From: Stutzerimonas frequens
GTDB lineage: Bacteria; Pseudomonadota; Gammaproteobacteria; Pseudomonadales; Pseudomonadaceae
Assembly (NCBI RefSeq): GCF_024448335.1
Contig: NZ_JAMOHM010000006.1
Coordinates: 62,001 to 126,000, forward strand
Length of the DNA stretch: 64,000 bases
Reading direction: 5' to 3'
Under the pieces are notes generated by a model that had not been told where the DNA came from, did no database searches, and saw only the letters and a program-made list of their open reading frames with translations. Every line of letters starts with the position of its first letter. The stretch's first letter is position 1. This document shows positions 42,473-51,640 of this stretch, piece by piece. A program made the position numbers and the translations under genes.

Positions 42473-44881
42473 ATGAGTCAGCTACTGCCCAGCCTCGTCG
42501 AGCTGGATCAACACGCGCAAGCCGAACCGGAGTTCGCCACCTGGCGTGGTGGCTTCGGTCCGTTCGAGCATGCCGCGCAGACCCAGGCGGCGGTGTTCCG
42601 TCTGGCCCACCAGCTGGTACAGGCCGGGCACCAGCCGGATCTGGCCAGCGTGTACCGGTTGCTGCAGGCCGTCGATCGAGTCGCCAGCGCCGGGCTCTGG
42701 CTGGTGGTCCACATGACCTATGCGCAGAAGGCGAATCTGGATGGCACGCCATTAGCTGCCGACGACTTCAAGCGAAACCCCGAAGGCCATACCGGCGGGG
42801 CGTTGAACATGGTGCCGGCCTACGCCGGTTACCTGGCGCTCAATGCCCTGACCGGCCGCACGCGTGCCTGGCTGATGGGGCAGGGCCATTGCGTGGCGGC
42901 TGTCGACGCGCTCAATTTGTTGACAGGCAACTTGCACCCAGAGCAGACGCAGGCCTACGGCGACGGCGAGAAGGGCATCAATCGTCTGCTGCAGGATTTC
43001 TACGGCTACCGTCAGGCGGCCGATGGCAGCCCGCTCGCGCCGCTGGGCAGCCATGTCAATCCGCACACCGCGGGAGGCATTGCCGAAGGGGGCTACCTGG
43101 GCTTCGCCGAACTGCAATATGCGCATATGCCGCTGCCGGGTGAGACGCTGGTGGCGTTTCTTTCCGATGGTGCGGCCGAGGAGCAACGCGGAAGCGACTG
43201 GATACCACGCTGGTGGCGAGCCGAGGACTGTGGAATAGCACTGCCGGTGATGATCGCCAATGGCAGGCGCATCGAACAGCGTACGGCGCTGGGGACGCAG
43301 CAGGGCCTTGAGGATTTTCGCCAGCATCTGAGTCAGTGCGGCTTCGATCCGATGCCGTTCGACGGCCGCGATCCGGCCGCCTTCGTCGCGACCCTCTGGG
43401 AAATGGAGTTGCGCCTGCAGCGCCGTGTGGAGGAGAAGGAGCGGGGTATCCTCAACTATCCGCTGCCGATGCCATACGGTATCGCCGAGACGGTCAAAGG
43501 CTTTGGCTTTTACGGTGCAGGGAGCAATGCCGCTCATAACCTGCCGCTGCCGGATAATCCACGCCTGGACGAAACTTCGCGCGAACTGTTCAACGAACAT
43601 GCGGCGCGCCTCTTCGTTGCGCAGCAGGATCTCGATGACGCTCTGGAGTTGTTCGTTCGCAGCCGCCAGGGCCGGGTGCTCGAGCGGGACAATCCACTGG
43701 CGGCGCGCCGGCCGCCAGCGCCGGTCATGCCGAAACTCAGCTACCGAGACGATGCCTGCTCGCCGATGGCTGCGGTCGATCGCTTCTTCGTCGAACTGAC
43801 CGAGGCCAACCCGGCATTGCGGCCTCGGGTCGGCAATCCGGATGAGCTGGCGAGCAATCGCCTCGGGGGCGTGCTCAAGGCGCTCAAGCACCGCGTGATC
43901 GAGCCGGAAAGCGAGCTGGAAGCAATCGATGGCGCCATCATTACCGCACTTAACGAAGAAGCCGTGGTGTCAGCGTGCCTTGCCAATCAGGGCGGGCTGA
44001 ATCTGGTTGCCAGCTACGAAGCCTTTTGCGTGAAGATGCTTGGCGTGGTGCGCCAGAGCATCATCTTCTCGCGCCAGCAGAAGGAGATAGGCCGGCCGGC
44101 TGGCTGGCTCGGCTGGCCCCTGATAGCTACTTCGCACACCTGGGAGAACGGCAAGAACCAACAATCACACCAGGACACGACTTTCTGCGAGGCCCTGCTC
44201 GGCGAGATGAGCGACATGGTCCGCGTGCTGTTTCCGGCCGATCACAACAGCGCCCTGGCGTTGCTCCCGTCGATCTACCAGGCGCGTGGCGAGCTGGCCT
44301 GTCTGGTCATGCCCAAGCGTGACAGACCGTGCTACTTCGATCGTGCCCAGGCCGAGCAGCTGGCGCGCGACGGTGCCATCGTGGTGGAGGAAGTCGCGGG
44401 TAACGAACCGCTGCTGCTGATCGCCAATGGCAGCTACCAACTGGGCGAAATGCTCCGCGCTGCCCAGCGGCTCAAGGAAGCCGACTGTGCCTATCGATTG
44501 GTATACCTGCAGGAGCCGGGGCGCTTCCGCGGGCCGCGCGATCATTGGGAGGTCGAGGCGCGCGCCAGCGATGGTGTGGTGGCGCAGCTGTTCCCCGATT
44601 CGATGGAAATGCGCGTGCTGCTGACGCACATGCGGCCAGAAGTGGCACGTGGACACCTATGGCCCATCCTGCCTGATGCGCGCAAATGCTCGGCGCTCGG
44701 TTATCGCAATCGTGGCGGCACGCTGGATGAGTTCGGCATGCAATTCGCCAACCGCGCCAGCTGGGCCAACGTGCTCGCTGCTTGCGCGCGCCTGCGCAAC
44801 GTGCCGCGCACAGCCCTGCTGACCCGAGAGGAGGCTGCGGCGGTGGCTGGCAAGGGTGATCCGCAGATACTGCGCGGATAA
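42473..44881 (+). CDS. Phosphoketolase-family enzyme, divergent subgroup
   Basis: The 802-residue protein has the length and layout of phosphoketolase (XFP). The N-terminal thiamine-diphosphate domain includes NPEGHTGGALNMVPAYAGYL and GQGHCVAAVDALNL. The family C-terminal domain ends PDARKCSALGYRNRGGTLDEF. Canonical enzymes cleave xylulose 5-phosphate or fructose 6-phosphate with phosphate to acetyl phosphate. Here the thiamine-binding segment reads LSDGAAEEQRGSDWIPRW where classical enzymes have GDGEAETGP, and SHVNPHTAGGIAEGG replaces the SHATPETPGSIHEGG type. Annotations of this subgroup as an epimerase exist, so the reaction is unsure. Ribosome-binding sequence AACGGAG lies upstream. Confidence 0.75.
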   Translation: MSQLLPSLVELDQHAQAEPEFATWRGGFGPFEHAAQTQAAVFRLAHQLVQAGHQPDLASVYRLLQAVDRVASAGLWLVVHMTYAQKANLDGTPLAADDFKRNPEGHTGGALNMVPAYAGYLALNALTGRTRAWLMGQGHCVAAVDALNLLTGNLHPEQTQAYGDGEKGINRLLQDFYGYRQAADGSPLAPLGSHVNPHTAGGIAEGGYLGFAELQYAHMPLPGETLVAFLSDGAAEEQRGSDWIPRWWRAEDCGIALPVMIANGRRIEQRTALGTQQGLEDFRQHLSQCGFDPMPFDGRDPAAFVATLWEMELRLQRRVEEKERGILNYPLPMPYGIAETVKGFGFYGAGSNAAHNLPLPDNPRLDETSRELFNEHAARLFVAQQDLDDALELFVRSRQGRVLERDNPLAARRPPAPVMPKLSYRDDACSPMAAVDRFFVELTEANPALRPRVGNPDELASNRLGGVLKALKHRVIEPESELEAIDGAIITALNEEAVVSACLANQGGLNLVASYEAFCVKMLGVVRQSIIFSRQQKEIGRPAGWLGWPLIATSHTWENGKNQQSHQDTTFCEALLGEMSDMVRVLFPADHNSALALLPSIYQARGELACLVMPKRDRPCYFDRAQAEQLARDGAIVVEEVAGNEPLLLIANGSYQLGEMLRAAQRLKEADCAYRLVYLQEPGRFRGPRDHWEVEARASDGVVAQLFPDSMEMRVLLTHMRPEVARGHLWPILPDARKCSALGYRNRGGTLDEFGMQFANRASWANVLAACARLRNVPRTALLTREEAAAVAGKGDPQILRG

Positions 44882-44905
44882 GTTCACCCAAGGCCCCGCC
44901 AGCGA

Positions 44906-45304
44906 CTACAGGCCGCAGTCTGCGGCCGTGTAGCGCTCGCTGGTGATGGGCTTGTTGCTCTGGTATTCGCTGAAGTCGTAACGCAGCTCGGCACCTTGGC
45001 TCATCAACTTGCGCAACCCTTCATTCCCGCAGACGCTGGCGGCCAGTTGGCTACGTACGTCGGCGGGGTTGTCGCGCATCTGCGCGGCGTGTCGTGGCTG
45101 GACGCTGAGATGGTTGACCAGGACATTGTTTTCCACGGTATAGCCCTGGTCGAGGATGTCCTCGTTGATCGCGCGAGGCGTGCCTACGCTGCTCTGGCGG
45201 GCAACCTGATCGAGCAATTGACTGAGCTGCTGCTCCTGCAGCGAAGCGGCGTGAGCAACGGGAAATGCGATGCTCAGAGCGAGCAGGGCGGTCAGGCGGT
45301 ACAT
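44906..45304 (-). CDS. QSregVF-like secreted protein (PA3611 type)
   Basis: The 132-residue protein has a signal peptide (MYRLTALLALSIAFPVAHAA) and a mature domain with Cys residues near VCGNEGLRKLM and the C-terminus (AADCGL), which could form a disulfide. It resembles the putative quorum-sensing-regulated virulence factor PA3611, whose gene is near recA in P. aeruginosa too. The molecular role is unknown. It is likely exported to the periplasm or outside. Confidence 0.7.
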   Translation of the reverse strand: MYRLTALLALSIAFPVAHAASLQEQQLSQLLDQVARQSSVGTPRAINEDILDQGYTVENNVLVNHLSVQPRHAAQMRDNPADVRSQLAASVCGNEGLRKLMSQGAELRYDFSEYQSNKPITSERYTAADCGL

Positions 45305-45428
45305 GGCGGTCTCCTTATGGCTGCGCTATTTCGACCGGTCGGCCGAGGCACGGTTCATTCCCGGTCCTGCGGCCTTTGCGGCGCGGGCTGGTAGACTGGC
45401 AGGCTTCGTTATCTGCCCGAGTCGATCG

Positions 45429-46139
45429 ATGCCCCATGCCGTAGCCCGCCTGCGCGAGGAGCGCCTGGCGAGAAGCCTCAAGCCGTTCGTTGCCCGTGGT
45501 TCGCGCGCACCGCGCTGCACGCGCTGCCGCGTACCGCATAGTCACTGTCTGTGTGCTTGGCTGCCGCGGGCCTCCAGCCAATGCGGTGTCTGTCTGCTGA
45601 TGCACGACATCGAGCCGCTGAAGCCAAGCAATACAGGCTGGCTGATCGCCGATGTGGTGGCCGACACCTTTGCATTCACCTGGCAGCGCACAGGGGCCGA
45701 TCCGCGGCTCGTGGCGCTGCTCGCTGACCCCAGGTGGCAGCCCGTGGTGGTCTTTCCGGGCGAGTATGCGACATCGGACCGGGTGGTCGAGCAGGTCGAG
45801 CGGCTGCCTGGCAAGCGTCCCCTGTTCATTCTGCTCGATGCGACCTGGACCGAGGCCCGCAAGATGTTCCGCAAGAGTCCTTATCTCGACGGGCTGCCGG
45901 TGTTGAGCCTGCAGTCCGAGGCGTTGTCACGGTACCGACTGCGACGCTCGAAGCGCGGCGATCACCTGTGCACCGCCGAGGTCGCTGCACTCTGTCTGGA
46001 GCTGGCAGGCGATGCAGGGGCGGCGACCACGCTGGATGCCTGGCTCGATGTATTCACCGAGCATTACCTTGGGGCCAAGTACCATCGCGCGCCGGATCTG
46101 CAGAACGCCGCACATCAGGTACTGACGCAACGGTCATGA
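45429..46139 (+). CDS. DTW-domain tRNA-uridine aminocarboxypropyltransferase
   Basis: The 236-residue protein has an N-terminal Cys cluster (CTRCRVPHSHCLCAW) and the DTW motif in LLDATWTEARKMFRKSPYL. DTW enzymes such as TapT use S-adenosylmethionine to add the 3-amino-3-carboxypropyl group to uridine 47 of tRNA (acp3U). The usual name DTW varies and here reads DATW. I set the start at ATG 45429; upstream in-frame codons lie in noncoding sequence. The end overlaps the convergent transporter gene by 6 bp. Confidence 0.82.
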   Translation: MPHAVARLREERLARSLKPFVARGSRAPRCTRCRVPHSHCLCAWLPRASSQCGVCLLMHDIEPLKPSNTGWLIADVVADTFAFTWQRTGADPRLVALLADPRWQPVVVFPGEYATSDRVVEQVERLPGKRPLFILLDATWTEARKMFRKSPYLDGLPVLSLQSEALSRYRLRRSKRGDHLCTAEVAALCLELAGDAGAATTLDAWLDVFTEHYLGAKYHRAPDLQNAAHQVLTQRS

Positions 46140-47033
46140 GGTCTGGCCGGCCGGCTCGGGCCTGCGCGGCCATAGCTGAGCCGCCAGCATGCCGATGAAC
46201 ATCAATACGCAGCCGAGATAGCCGCGCAATGTCAGGCTTTCATCGAGGAACAGCGCCCCTGCGATGGCCGCGAACACCGCTTCGAGCGAAAGAATGATCG
46301 CCGCGTGACTGGCGATCGCATGTTTCTGGGCGACCACCTGCAGCGTGTAGCCGACCGCCACTGCGAAGAGCCCGCCATAAAGAAGGGCAGGGCCGGCGAG
46401 CCAGATGTTCGCGGGATCGATCTCTTCGAACACCAGCGCCAGCAGGAGGCTGACCAGCGCGCAGGTCGCGAATTGCAGGAATGCGAGGCGGATGGCGTCG
46501 TGACGGCTGACGAAGAAGCTGACCAGCAGTACGTGCACGCCCCAGACGAAGGCGCCAGCGAGCTGAATCCAGTCGCCGGAGGCTACAGTGAAGTCTTCAC
46601 CTATGCTAAGCAAGGCCATGCCGGCGACCGCCAGGAAGGCGCCGAGCCAGGTTCCGAGGCCGGTCTTGTGGCCAAGGGCCAGGCCCAGCAGTGGCACGAC
46701 GATGACGTAGAGCCCGGTGATGAATCCCGAGTTGGTCACACTGGTGAACAGCAGCCCAACCTGCTGCAGATTGATCCCCACCGTCAGCGCCAGGCCCATG
46801 CTCATGCCGCCCAGCAACAGGCCGCGCTGCAGAAAAGGCTCATGCCGGGCCGCCGTCCGTCCCTGGTGGATCACCAGCGGGAGCAGTGCGAGGGCGCCGA
46901 GGGCGAAGCGCAGCCCGGTAAAAAGGAACGGGCCTATATTGTCCATGCCGATGCGCTGCGCAACGAAGGCGGTGCCCCAGATCATCGCGGTGATCAACAT
47001 CAGGAAATCGGCACGGAGGGCTTGGCTACGCAT
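46134..47033 (-). CDS. EamA/DMT-family inner-membrane transporter
   Basis: The 299-residue protein has ten predicted membrane helices in two EamA repeats: ADFLMLITAMIWGTAFVAQR in the first and LAGAFVWGVHVLLVSFFVSR in the second. Drug/metabolite transporters of this type usually export amino acids or small metabolites; substrate is unknown. The start was taken as MRSQALRADF, which opens the first helix; the open frame continues 62 codons upstream without membrane or coding character. Confidence 0.82.
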   Translation of the reverse strand: MRSQALRADFLMLITAMIWGTAFVAQRIGMDNIGPFLFTGLRFALGALALLPLVIHQGRTAARHEPFLQRGLLLGGMSMGLALTVGINLQQVGLLFTSVTNSGFITGLYVIVVPLLGLALGHKTGLGTWLGAFLAVAGMALLSIGEDFTVASGDWIQLAGAFVWGVHVLLVSFFVSRHDAIRLAFLQFATCALVSLLLALVFEEIDPANIWLAGPALLYGGLFAVAVGYTLQVVAQKHAIASHAAIILSLEAVFAAIAGALFLDESLTLRGYLGCVLMFIGMLAAQLWPRRPEPAGQTS

Positions 47034-47280
47034 GTTTCGGCTCGTTCGAAGAAAGCCGCAGACTTTGCTACAAAGCGTTGCGCTTGACCACTTATTCCTG
47101 GGTGGGCATGCTTGCGCCGCTTGATTTGTCGCGACGGGCGGCCGATATTTTTCGCCAGCCCGTCCAGAATATTCACATCGGACCGTCCCCGGGGCGACTT
47201 CTCGGGTCTTTGCCGTCATCTTGTCGGCATCGGCTGCTCAAGCCGATGAAAAAGCGCCAATAAAAATTACAGGTCTGCCA

Positions 47281-47931
47281 ATGGCTGCTTACCAAATAAT
47301 CATCGCCGATGATCACCCGTTGTTTCGTAGTGCCCTCCAGCAAGCCCTGACCATGGGGTTGGGTGAGAATGTCCATTTGGTAGAGGCGGCCAGCATCGCC
47401 GAGCTGGAAGGTTTTCTGACCCAGAGCGCCGACTGGGATCTGGTGCTGCTGGATCTGAACATGCCGGGAGCATACGGATTCTCCGGCTTGGTGCTGCTGA
47501 GGGGGCAGTATCCGCACCTTCCGGTCGTCATGATCTCAGCGCAGGAAGATGCAGCGGTCGTTGCGCGCTCGCGGGAGTTCGGCGCCAGCGGTTTCATTCC
47601 AAAGTCCAGTTCGCTTGAAACCATCCAGGAGGCGGTGCGGGCCGTTCTCGATGGTGACGTGTGGTGGCCGAGCAATATTCAGGACGTAGCCAATGTCAGT
47701 GACGAAGCCAAAGCCGCCAGCGCCGGCTTGGCCAGCCTGACGCCGCAGCAGTTCCGCGTGTTGACCATGGTTTGCGATGGTTTGCTGAACAAGCAGATCG
47801 CCTATGAGCTGAACGTGTCCGAGGCGACCATCAAGGCCCATGTCACCGCGATCTTCCGTAAGCTCGGCGTGCGCACCCGGACCCAGGCAGCGTTGCTGCT
47901 GCAGCAGATGGGGTCCATTCCCACCAGCTGA
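47281..47931 (+). CDS. erdR: LuxR-type response regulator, ErdR-like
   Basis: The 216-residue protein has a receiver domain (IIIADDHPLFRSAL; phosphoacceptor Asp in LVLLDLNMPG) and a C-terminal LuxR-type helix-turn-helix (LTPQQFRVLTMVCDGLLNKQ, then LNVSEATIKAHVTAIFRKLG). It resembles ErdR of P. aeruginosa, which controls genes for ethanol and acetate use, and it lies in a similar neighbourhood of the chromosome. No histidine kinase is encoded next to it. The chosen ATG has AGGT upstream. Confidence 0.78.
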   Translation: MAAYQIIIADDHPLFRSALQQALTMGLGENVHLVEAASIAELEGFLTQSADWDLVLLDLNMPGAYGFSGLVLLRGQYPHLPVVMISAQEDAAVVARSREFGASGFIPKSSSLETIQEAVRAVLDGDVWWPSNIQDVANVSDEAKAASAGLASLTPQQFRVLTMVCDGLLNKQIAYELNVSEATIKAHVTAIFRKLGVRTRTQAALLLQQMGSIPTS

Positions 47932-47949
47932 GCCAGCTGCACCGGCGCT

Positions 47950-48876
47950 TCAGGCGATCGGCGGCAGCTGTATCTGATCGCTGCGGCGAATACCGGAGGT
48001 CAGCGCCCGACATTGCTCGACGAACTCGAGCATCGCGGCTGTCTGGTATTTGTGCGAGTGCCAGATGAAATAAAACTGGCGTCGCAGATCGAGCGCCGGT
48101 GTGACGATTGGAACCAGGCTGCCGCGGCGAAAGGCATCGCGTAACGCCAGCCGCGAGATACAACCGATGCCGAGGCCCGATTCTACGGCGCGCTTGATTG
48201 CCTCGGTATGTTCCAGTTCGAGTCGCACATTCAGCTTCCCAGGCCGGTGGCGCACTGCCTGCTCGAACGTCATGCGCGTTCCCGACCCTTGTTCTCGAAG
48301 AATCCACGCTTCCCTGGACAGCTCGTCGAGGTCCACCACCTCGCGCTTCGCCAGCGGGTGCTGCGGCGCGCAGAACACTACCAGTTCGTCCTCGATCCAC
48401 GGCTGGACTTCCAGTTCGGGATGCTGGCAGTCACCCTCGATCAGACCAAGGTCAAGTTCGTGTTGCGCGATCTGATGCACGATATGCGCGGTGTTATGGA
48501 CGTGCAATTTGACCCGGCATTCCGGGTGGCGCTGCATGAAGTTGCCGATCAGCAGCGTGGCGAGATAGTTGCCGATGGTCAGTGTTGCTCCGACCGCCAG
48601 CGAGCCGAACCCGCTCTTGCCGTTTAGCAGGTCCTCGATCGCGCGTGCCTGGTCGAGCAGGGCGACAGCCTGTGGCAAGAGTTGCTGGCCAAGTGCATTG
48701 AGACACAGGCGTTTACCGGCGCGGTCGAAGAGTTGGCAGCCCGACTGGCGTTCGAATTCCGCCAGCGAGGTGCTGGTGGCCGACTGTGACAACGACAGAC
48801 TTTCGGCAGCCCTCGACACGCTTTCCTGGCGTGCGATGGCGGCGAACACTTCGATCTGGCGGAGCGTAAAATGCAT
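47950..48876 (-). CDS. finR: LysR-type regulator FinR
   Basis: The 308-residue protein has an N-terminal winged helix (RQIEVFAAIARQESVSRAAE) and a periplasmic-binding-protein-like effector domain with LAVGATLTIGNYL near its start. Its gene is divergent from fpr with 113 bp between. This is the arrangement of FinR, which activates fpr under oxidative stress in Pseudomonas putida and P. aeruginosa. The name rests on that synteny. The start codon (ATG, MHFTLRQ) is placed where LysR proteins begin. Confidence 0.85.
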   Translation of the reverse strand: MHFTLRQIEVFAAIARQESVSRAAESLSLSQSATSTSLAEFERQSGCQLFDRAGKRLCLNALGQQLLPQAVALLDQARAIEDLLNGKSGFGSLAVGATLTIGNYLATLLIGNFMQRHPECRVKLHVHNTAHIVHQIAQHELDLGLIEGDCQHPELEVQPWIEDELVVFCAPQHPLAKREVVDLDELSREAWILREQGSGTRMTFEQAVRHRPGKLNVRLELEHTEAIKRAVESGLGIGCISRLALRDAFRRGSLVPIVTPALDLRRQFYFIWHSHKYQTAAMLEFVEQCRALTSGIRRSDQIQLPPIA

Positions 48877-48888
48877 ATCTATATAACC

Positions 48889-48955
48889 GATAACATATAT
48901 CTTGATTATCTGTTTAACGAATATAGCGGCCGTCGTTACACTGGCGCCACGTAAC
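48889..48955. promoter_or_regulatory. finR-fpr intergenic operator candidates
   Basis: Two inverted repeats lie between the divergent genes: GATAA-N12-TTATC at 48889-48910 and GTTAC-N11-GTAAC at 48935-48955. The second fits the T-N11-A rule of LysR-type sites. Confidence 0.45.
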
Positions 48956-48989
48956 GATGTCCGTCGCGACACAATGAGGAAGCCGTAGC

Positions 48990-49766
48990 ATGAGCAATCT
49001 GAACGTAGAGCGCGTTCTCAGTGTGCATCATTGGAACGACACGCTGTTCAGCTTCAAGACCACGCGCAACGCAGGCCTGCGCTTCGAGAACGGTCAGTTC
49101 GTCATGATCGGCCTGGAGGTCGAGGGCCGCCCGCTGATGCGGGCCTACAGCATTGCCAGCCCGAACTACGAAGAATACCTGGAGTTCTTCAGCATCAAGG
49201 TGCAGGACGGCCCGTTGACCTCCCGGCTGCAGCATCTGCAGGAAGGCGATTCGATCATGATCAGCCGCAAGCCGACCGGCACGCTGGTCCTGGACGACCT
49301 GTTGCCCGGCAAGCACCTCTATCTGCTCAGCACGGGCACCGGCCTGGCGCCGTTCATGAGCGTGATCCAGGATCCGGAGACCTACGAGCGGTTCGAGAAG
49401 GTCGTATTGGTGCACGGCGTTCGCTACGTCAATGAAGTCGCCTACCGCGAGTTCATCACCGAACACCTGCCGCAAAACGAGTTCTTCGGCGAAGCGGTGA
49501 AGGACAAGCTGATCTACTACCCGACCGTGACCCGTGAGCCGTTCGAGAACCAGGGCCGCCTGACTGATCTGATGCGCAGCGGCAAGCTGTTCAGCGACAT
49601 CGGCCTGCCGCCAATCAATCCCGAGGACGATCGCGCCATGATCTGCGGCAGTCCGAGTATGTTGGACGAAACCAGCCAGGTGCTGGACAGCTTCGGCCTG
49701 AAGGTCTCGCCGCGCATGGGCGATCCGGGGCACTACCTGATCGAGCGAGCCTTCGTCGAGAAATAA
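48990..49766 (+). CDS. fpr: Ferredoxin-NADP reductase Fpr
   Basis: The 258-residue protein has the FAD-binding motif RAYSIASPNYEE and the NADP part LYLLSTGTGLAPFMSVIQDP, and ends in LIERAFVEK as in bacterial Fpr. It exchanges electrons between NADPH and ferredoxin or flavodoxin, and is used in oxidative-stress defence and iron release. GAGGAAG precedes the start. It is regulated by the divergent finR. Confidence 0.96.
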   Translation: MSNLNVERVLSVHHWNDTLFSFKTTRNAGLRFENGQFVMIGLEVEGRPLMRAYSIASPNYEEYLEFFSIKVQDGPLTSRLQHLQEGDSIMISRKPTGTLVLDDLLPGKHLYLLSTGTGLAPFMSVIQDPETYERFEKVVLVHGVRYVNEVAYREFITEHLPQNEFFGEAVKDKLIYYPTVTREPFENQGRLTDLMRSGKLFSDIGLPPINPEDDRAMICGSPSMLDETSQVLDSFGLKVSPRMGDPGHYLIERAFVEK

Positions 49767-49825
49767 CCATCGAAACCGGTGCCGCTGCAATTGCTCAGCG
49801 GCGCCAGGGAAGGGTTAGACGCGGT

Positions 49826-50311
49826 CTAGAGATAAGCCGCACAACATTTCTTGAATTTCAGACCGCTGCCGCAGGGGCAGGGATCGTTGCGACCTTCCTT
49901 GAGCGGTACCGTCGGGTCGATGAAGTACCAGCGCCCGTCGCGCTGGACGAAAGCCGAGCGCTCCTGGTGGGCATGTTCGCCGCTCTGGTCGTGCCAGCGC
50001 GCGGTGAAGGTCACCAGGGCGTGCTCGGGCTTGCCGCCCAGCACGCTGCTCTCGTTCACCTCCAGCCCCAGCCAAGTGCTCTCCAGGCTCCAGCGACGCA
50101 TCCCTTCCACATCCAGCGCAGCCTGCTGTGCAGGTAGCGTAGTGGCCTGTAGATGGTCCACCAGCCCCAATACATAAGCACTGTAGCGCGAGCGCATCAG
50201 TAGCTCGGCGCTCGGCGCAGCCACGCCGGCGTGATAGCGCCCGCAGCATTCGGCGAGGGCATCACCGCTGCCGCAAGGGCAGTTAAGGTCGGTTGGACGC
50301 GGTTCGCTCAT
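49826..50311 (-). CDS. ychJ: YchJ-family protein with two SEC-C motifs
   Basis: The 161-residue protein has Cys-rich SEC-C-type zinc motifs at both ends: [18 protein letters not shown] and [19 protein letters not shown]. Between them is the YchJ domain ([20 protein letters not shown]). SEC-C motifs bind zinc and contact ribosomes or SecB in other proteins; function of YchJ is not known. It follows the DUF6231 gene directly with a 1-bp gap. Confidence 0.88.
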   Translation of the reverse strand: MSEPRPTDLNCPCGSGDALAECCGRYHAGVAAPSAELLMRSRYSAYVLGLVDHLQATTLPAQQAALDVEGMRRWSLESTWLGLEVNESSVLGGKPEHALVTFTARWHDQSGEHAHQERSAFVQRDGRWYFIDPTVPLKEGRNDPCPCGSGLKFKKCCAAYL

Positions 50312-50312
50312 G

Positions 50313-50813
50313 TCACCACCAGTACTTGCCGAACATTTCAGGATTGGCCCAGAACCTGGCATTGAGCCAGTCCGGAACCTGCTTGTATTGCAGTAGGTCG
50401 TATGTGAATAGCGTCAAGGTCTGTTCGTCGCGCCGGAAGCGTTCACTGACCTGCAGTGCCAGTGCATAGAAGTCCGTAGTCAGCCATTCGCATGCGTCGA
50501 GATCGACGAGTACCGCCATCCGGCTGGTATTCAGATTGCGGATGCTGCCGAGCAGCTCCAGGCCGTTACGCTTGGAGAGGTGTTCGAGGCAGTCGACGAA
50601 TATAGCCAGGTCGTAGCGCTGGCTGGCCAGATCTTCAGGCAGCGGTGCGGGATCGGCGCGATCAAGCTGGCACTCCGGATGGCATTCGGTGTAGGCAGTC
50701 AGAGCAGGTTGATCGCTGCGCCCCACGAGCAACACGCGCGTTGGAACGTAGTGGTCGAGCATTGCCGCAAGCGCTTGCTGCGGTGTGTGCAGCGGTACAG
50801 GGTTTTCGCTCAA
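50313..50813 (-). CDS. DUF6231 family protein
   Basis: The 166-residue protein has a Rossmann-like start ([20 protein letters not shown]) and [20 protein letters not shown], reminiscent of methyltransferase-like folds but without clear SAM-binding motif. It matches the DUF6231 group known from pseudomonads. It is co-transcribed with ychJ. Confidence 0.65.
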   Translation of the reverse strand: MSENPVPLHTPQQALAAMLDHYVPTRVLLVGRSDQPALTAYTECHPECQLDRADPAPLPEDLASQRYDLAIFVDCLEHLSKRNGLELLGSIRNLNTSRMAVLVDLDACEWLTTDFYALALQVSERFRRDEQTLTLFTYDLLQYKQVPDWLNARFWANPEMFGKYWW

Positions 50814-50944
50814 CAGAGAATCCTCGTTTCAAAGGTGAAGACTAGCGCGGTGCCGTTTGTCGGCCTAGTCTGAAAGTAACCGGAGCCGCCTGGATTCCCA
50901 TACGTGGCGATTCTGGCTGAATGTCCATACTGGAGGTTTGATCG

Positions 50945-51583
50945 ATGAGTACATTACGGACAGCAGTACCCGTTATTGTCATGACCACGTTCCTGGCAGG
51001 TTGTGCAGGCGTGCAGAAGCAGGACTGGCCGACCTGTGCAGCCGTAGGTGGTGTGACCGGTGCCGCGCTGGGGGCCATCGAAAGCAGCAGCTACGCCGGT
51101 TGGGGTGCGCTGATCGGTGGTGGCGTCGCAGCGGCCTATTGTTGGGCCAACGGCATGGAAGAGGAAACCGTGGCGGTCGTTGAAACGGTCGAGCCGATGC
51201 CGCAGACCCAGCCTGAACCGGAGCCCGCTGCTGCGCCGGTGCGCGTCGAGCTGGACGTCAAGTTCGACTTCGACCGCGCTGTGGTCAAGCCGGACAGCTA
51301 CAGCGACATACAGAACCTGGCCGATTTCATGAAGGAGTATGGCCAGACCACTACCGTACTGGAAGGCCATACCGACTCGGTCGGCACCGACGCCTACAAT
51401 CAGCGTCTTTCCGAGCGTCGTGCCAACGCCGTGCGCAACGTGCTGGTGGATGAACTCGGTGTCGAGGGCAATCGCGTAAATGCAGTCGGTTATGGCGAGT
51501 CTCGCCCGGTCGCCGACAACTCCACCGAGGACGGCCGTGCGATCAACCGTCGCGTGGAAGCCGAGGTCGAAGCGCGTCCCTGA
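50945..51583 (+). CDS. OmpA-family lipoprotein with glycine-zipper-like segment
   Basis: The 212-residue protein has a lipoprotein signal (VIVMTTFLAGC, Cys about residue 20), a Gly/Ala-rich hydrophobic part (AAVGGVTGAALGAIESSSYA), a Pro/Glu linker and an OmpA C-terminal peptidoglycan-binding domain. That domain contains LDVKFDFDRAVVKP and LEGHTDSVGTDAYNQRLSERRANAV. It would anchor the outer membrane to peptidoglycan. A second OmpA-like lipoprotein gene lies at 55736. Confidence 0.88.
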   Translation: MSTLRTAVPVIVMTTFLAGCAGVQKQDWPTCAAVGGVTGAALGAIESSSYAGWGALIGGGVAAAYCWANGMEEETVAVVETVEPMPQTQPEPEPAAAPVRVELDVKFDFDRAVVKPDSYSDIQNLADFMKEYGQTTTVLEGHTDSVGTDAYNQRLSERRANAVRNVLVDELGVEGNRVNAVGYGESRPVADNSTEDGRAINRRVEAEVEARP

Positions 51584-51603
51584 TTGGTCGGGTAAGCAAT
51601 GTT

Positions 51604-51634
51604 CCAGCCGGGCCCCGCGCCCGGCTGTTTTTTT
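51604..51634 (+). terminator. Rho-independent terminator after the OmpA lipoprotein gene
   Basis: CAGCCGGGC-CCCGC-GCCCGGCTG forms a 9-bp stem followed by seven T. It separates the gene from the convergent copD-like gene. Confidence 0.93.
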
Positions 51635-51640
51635 GTGCAG

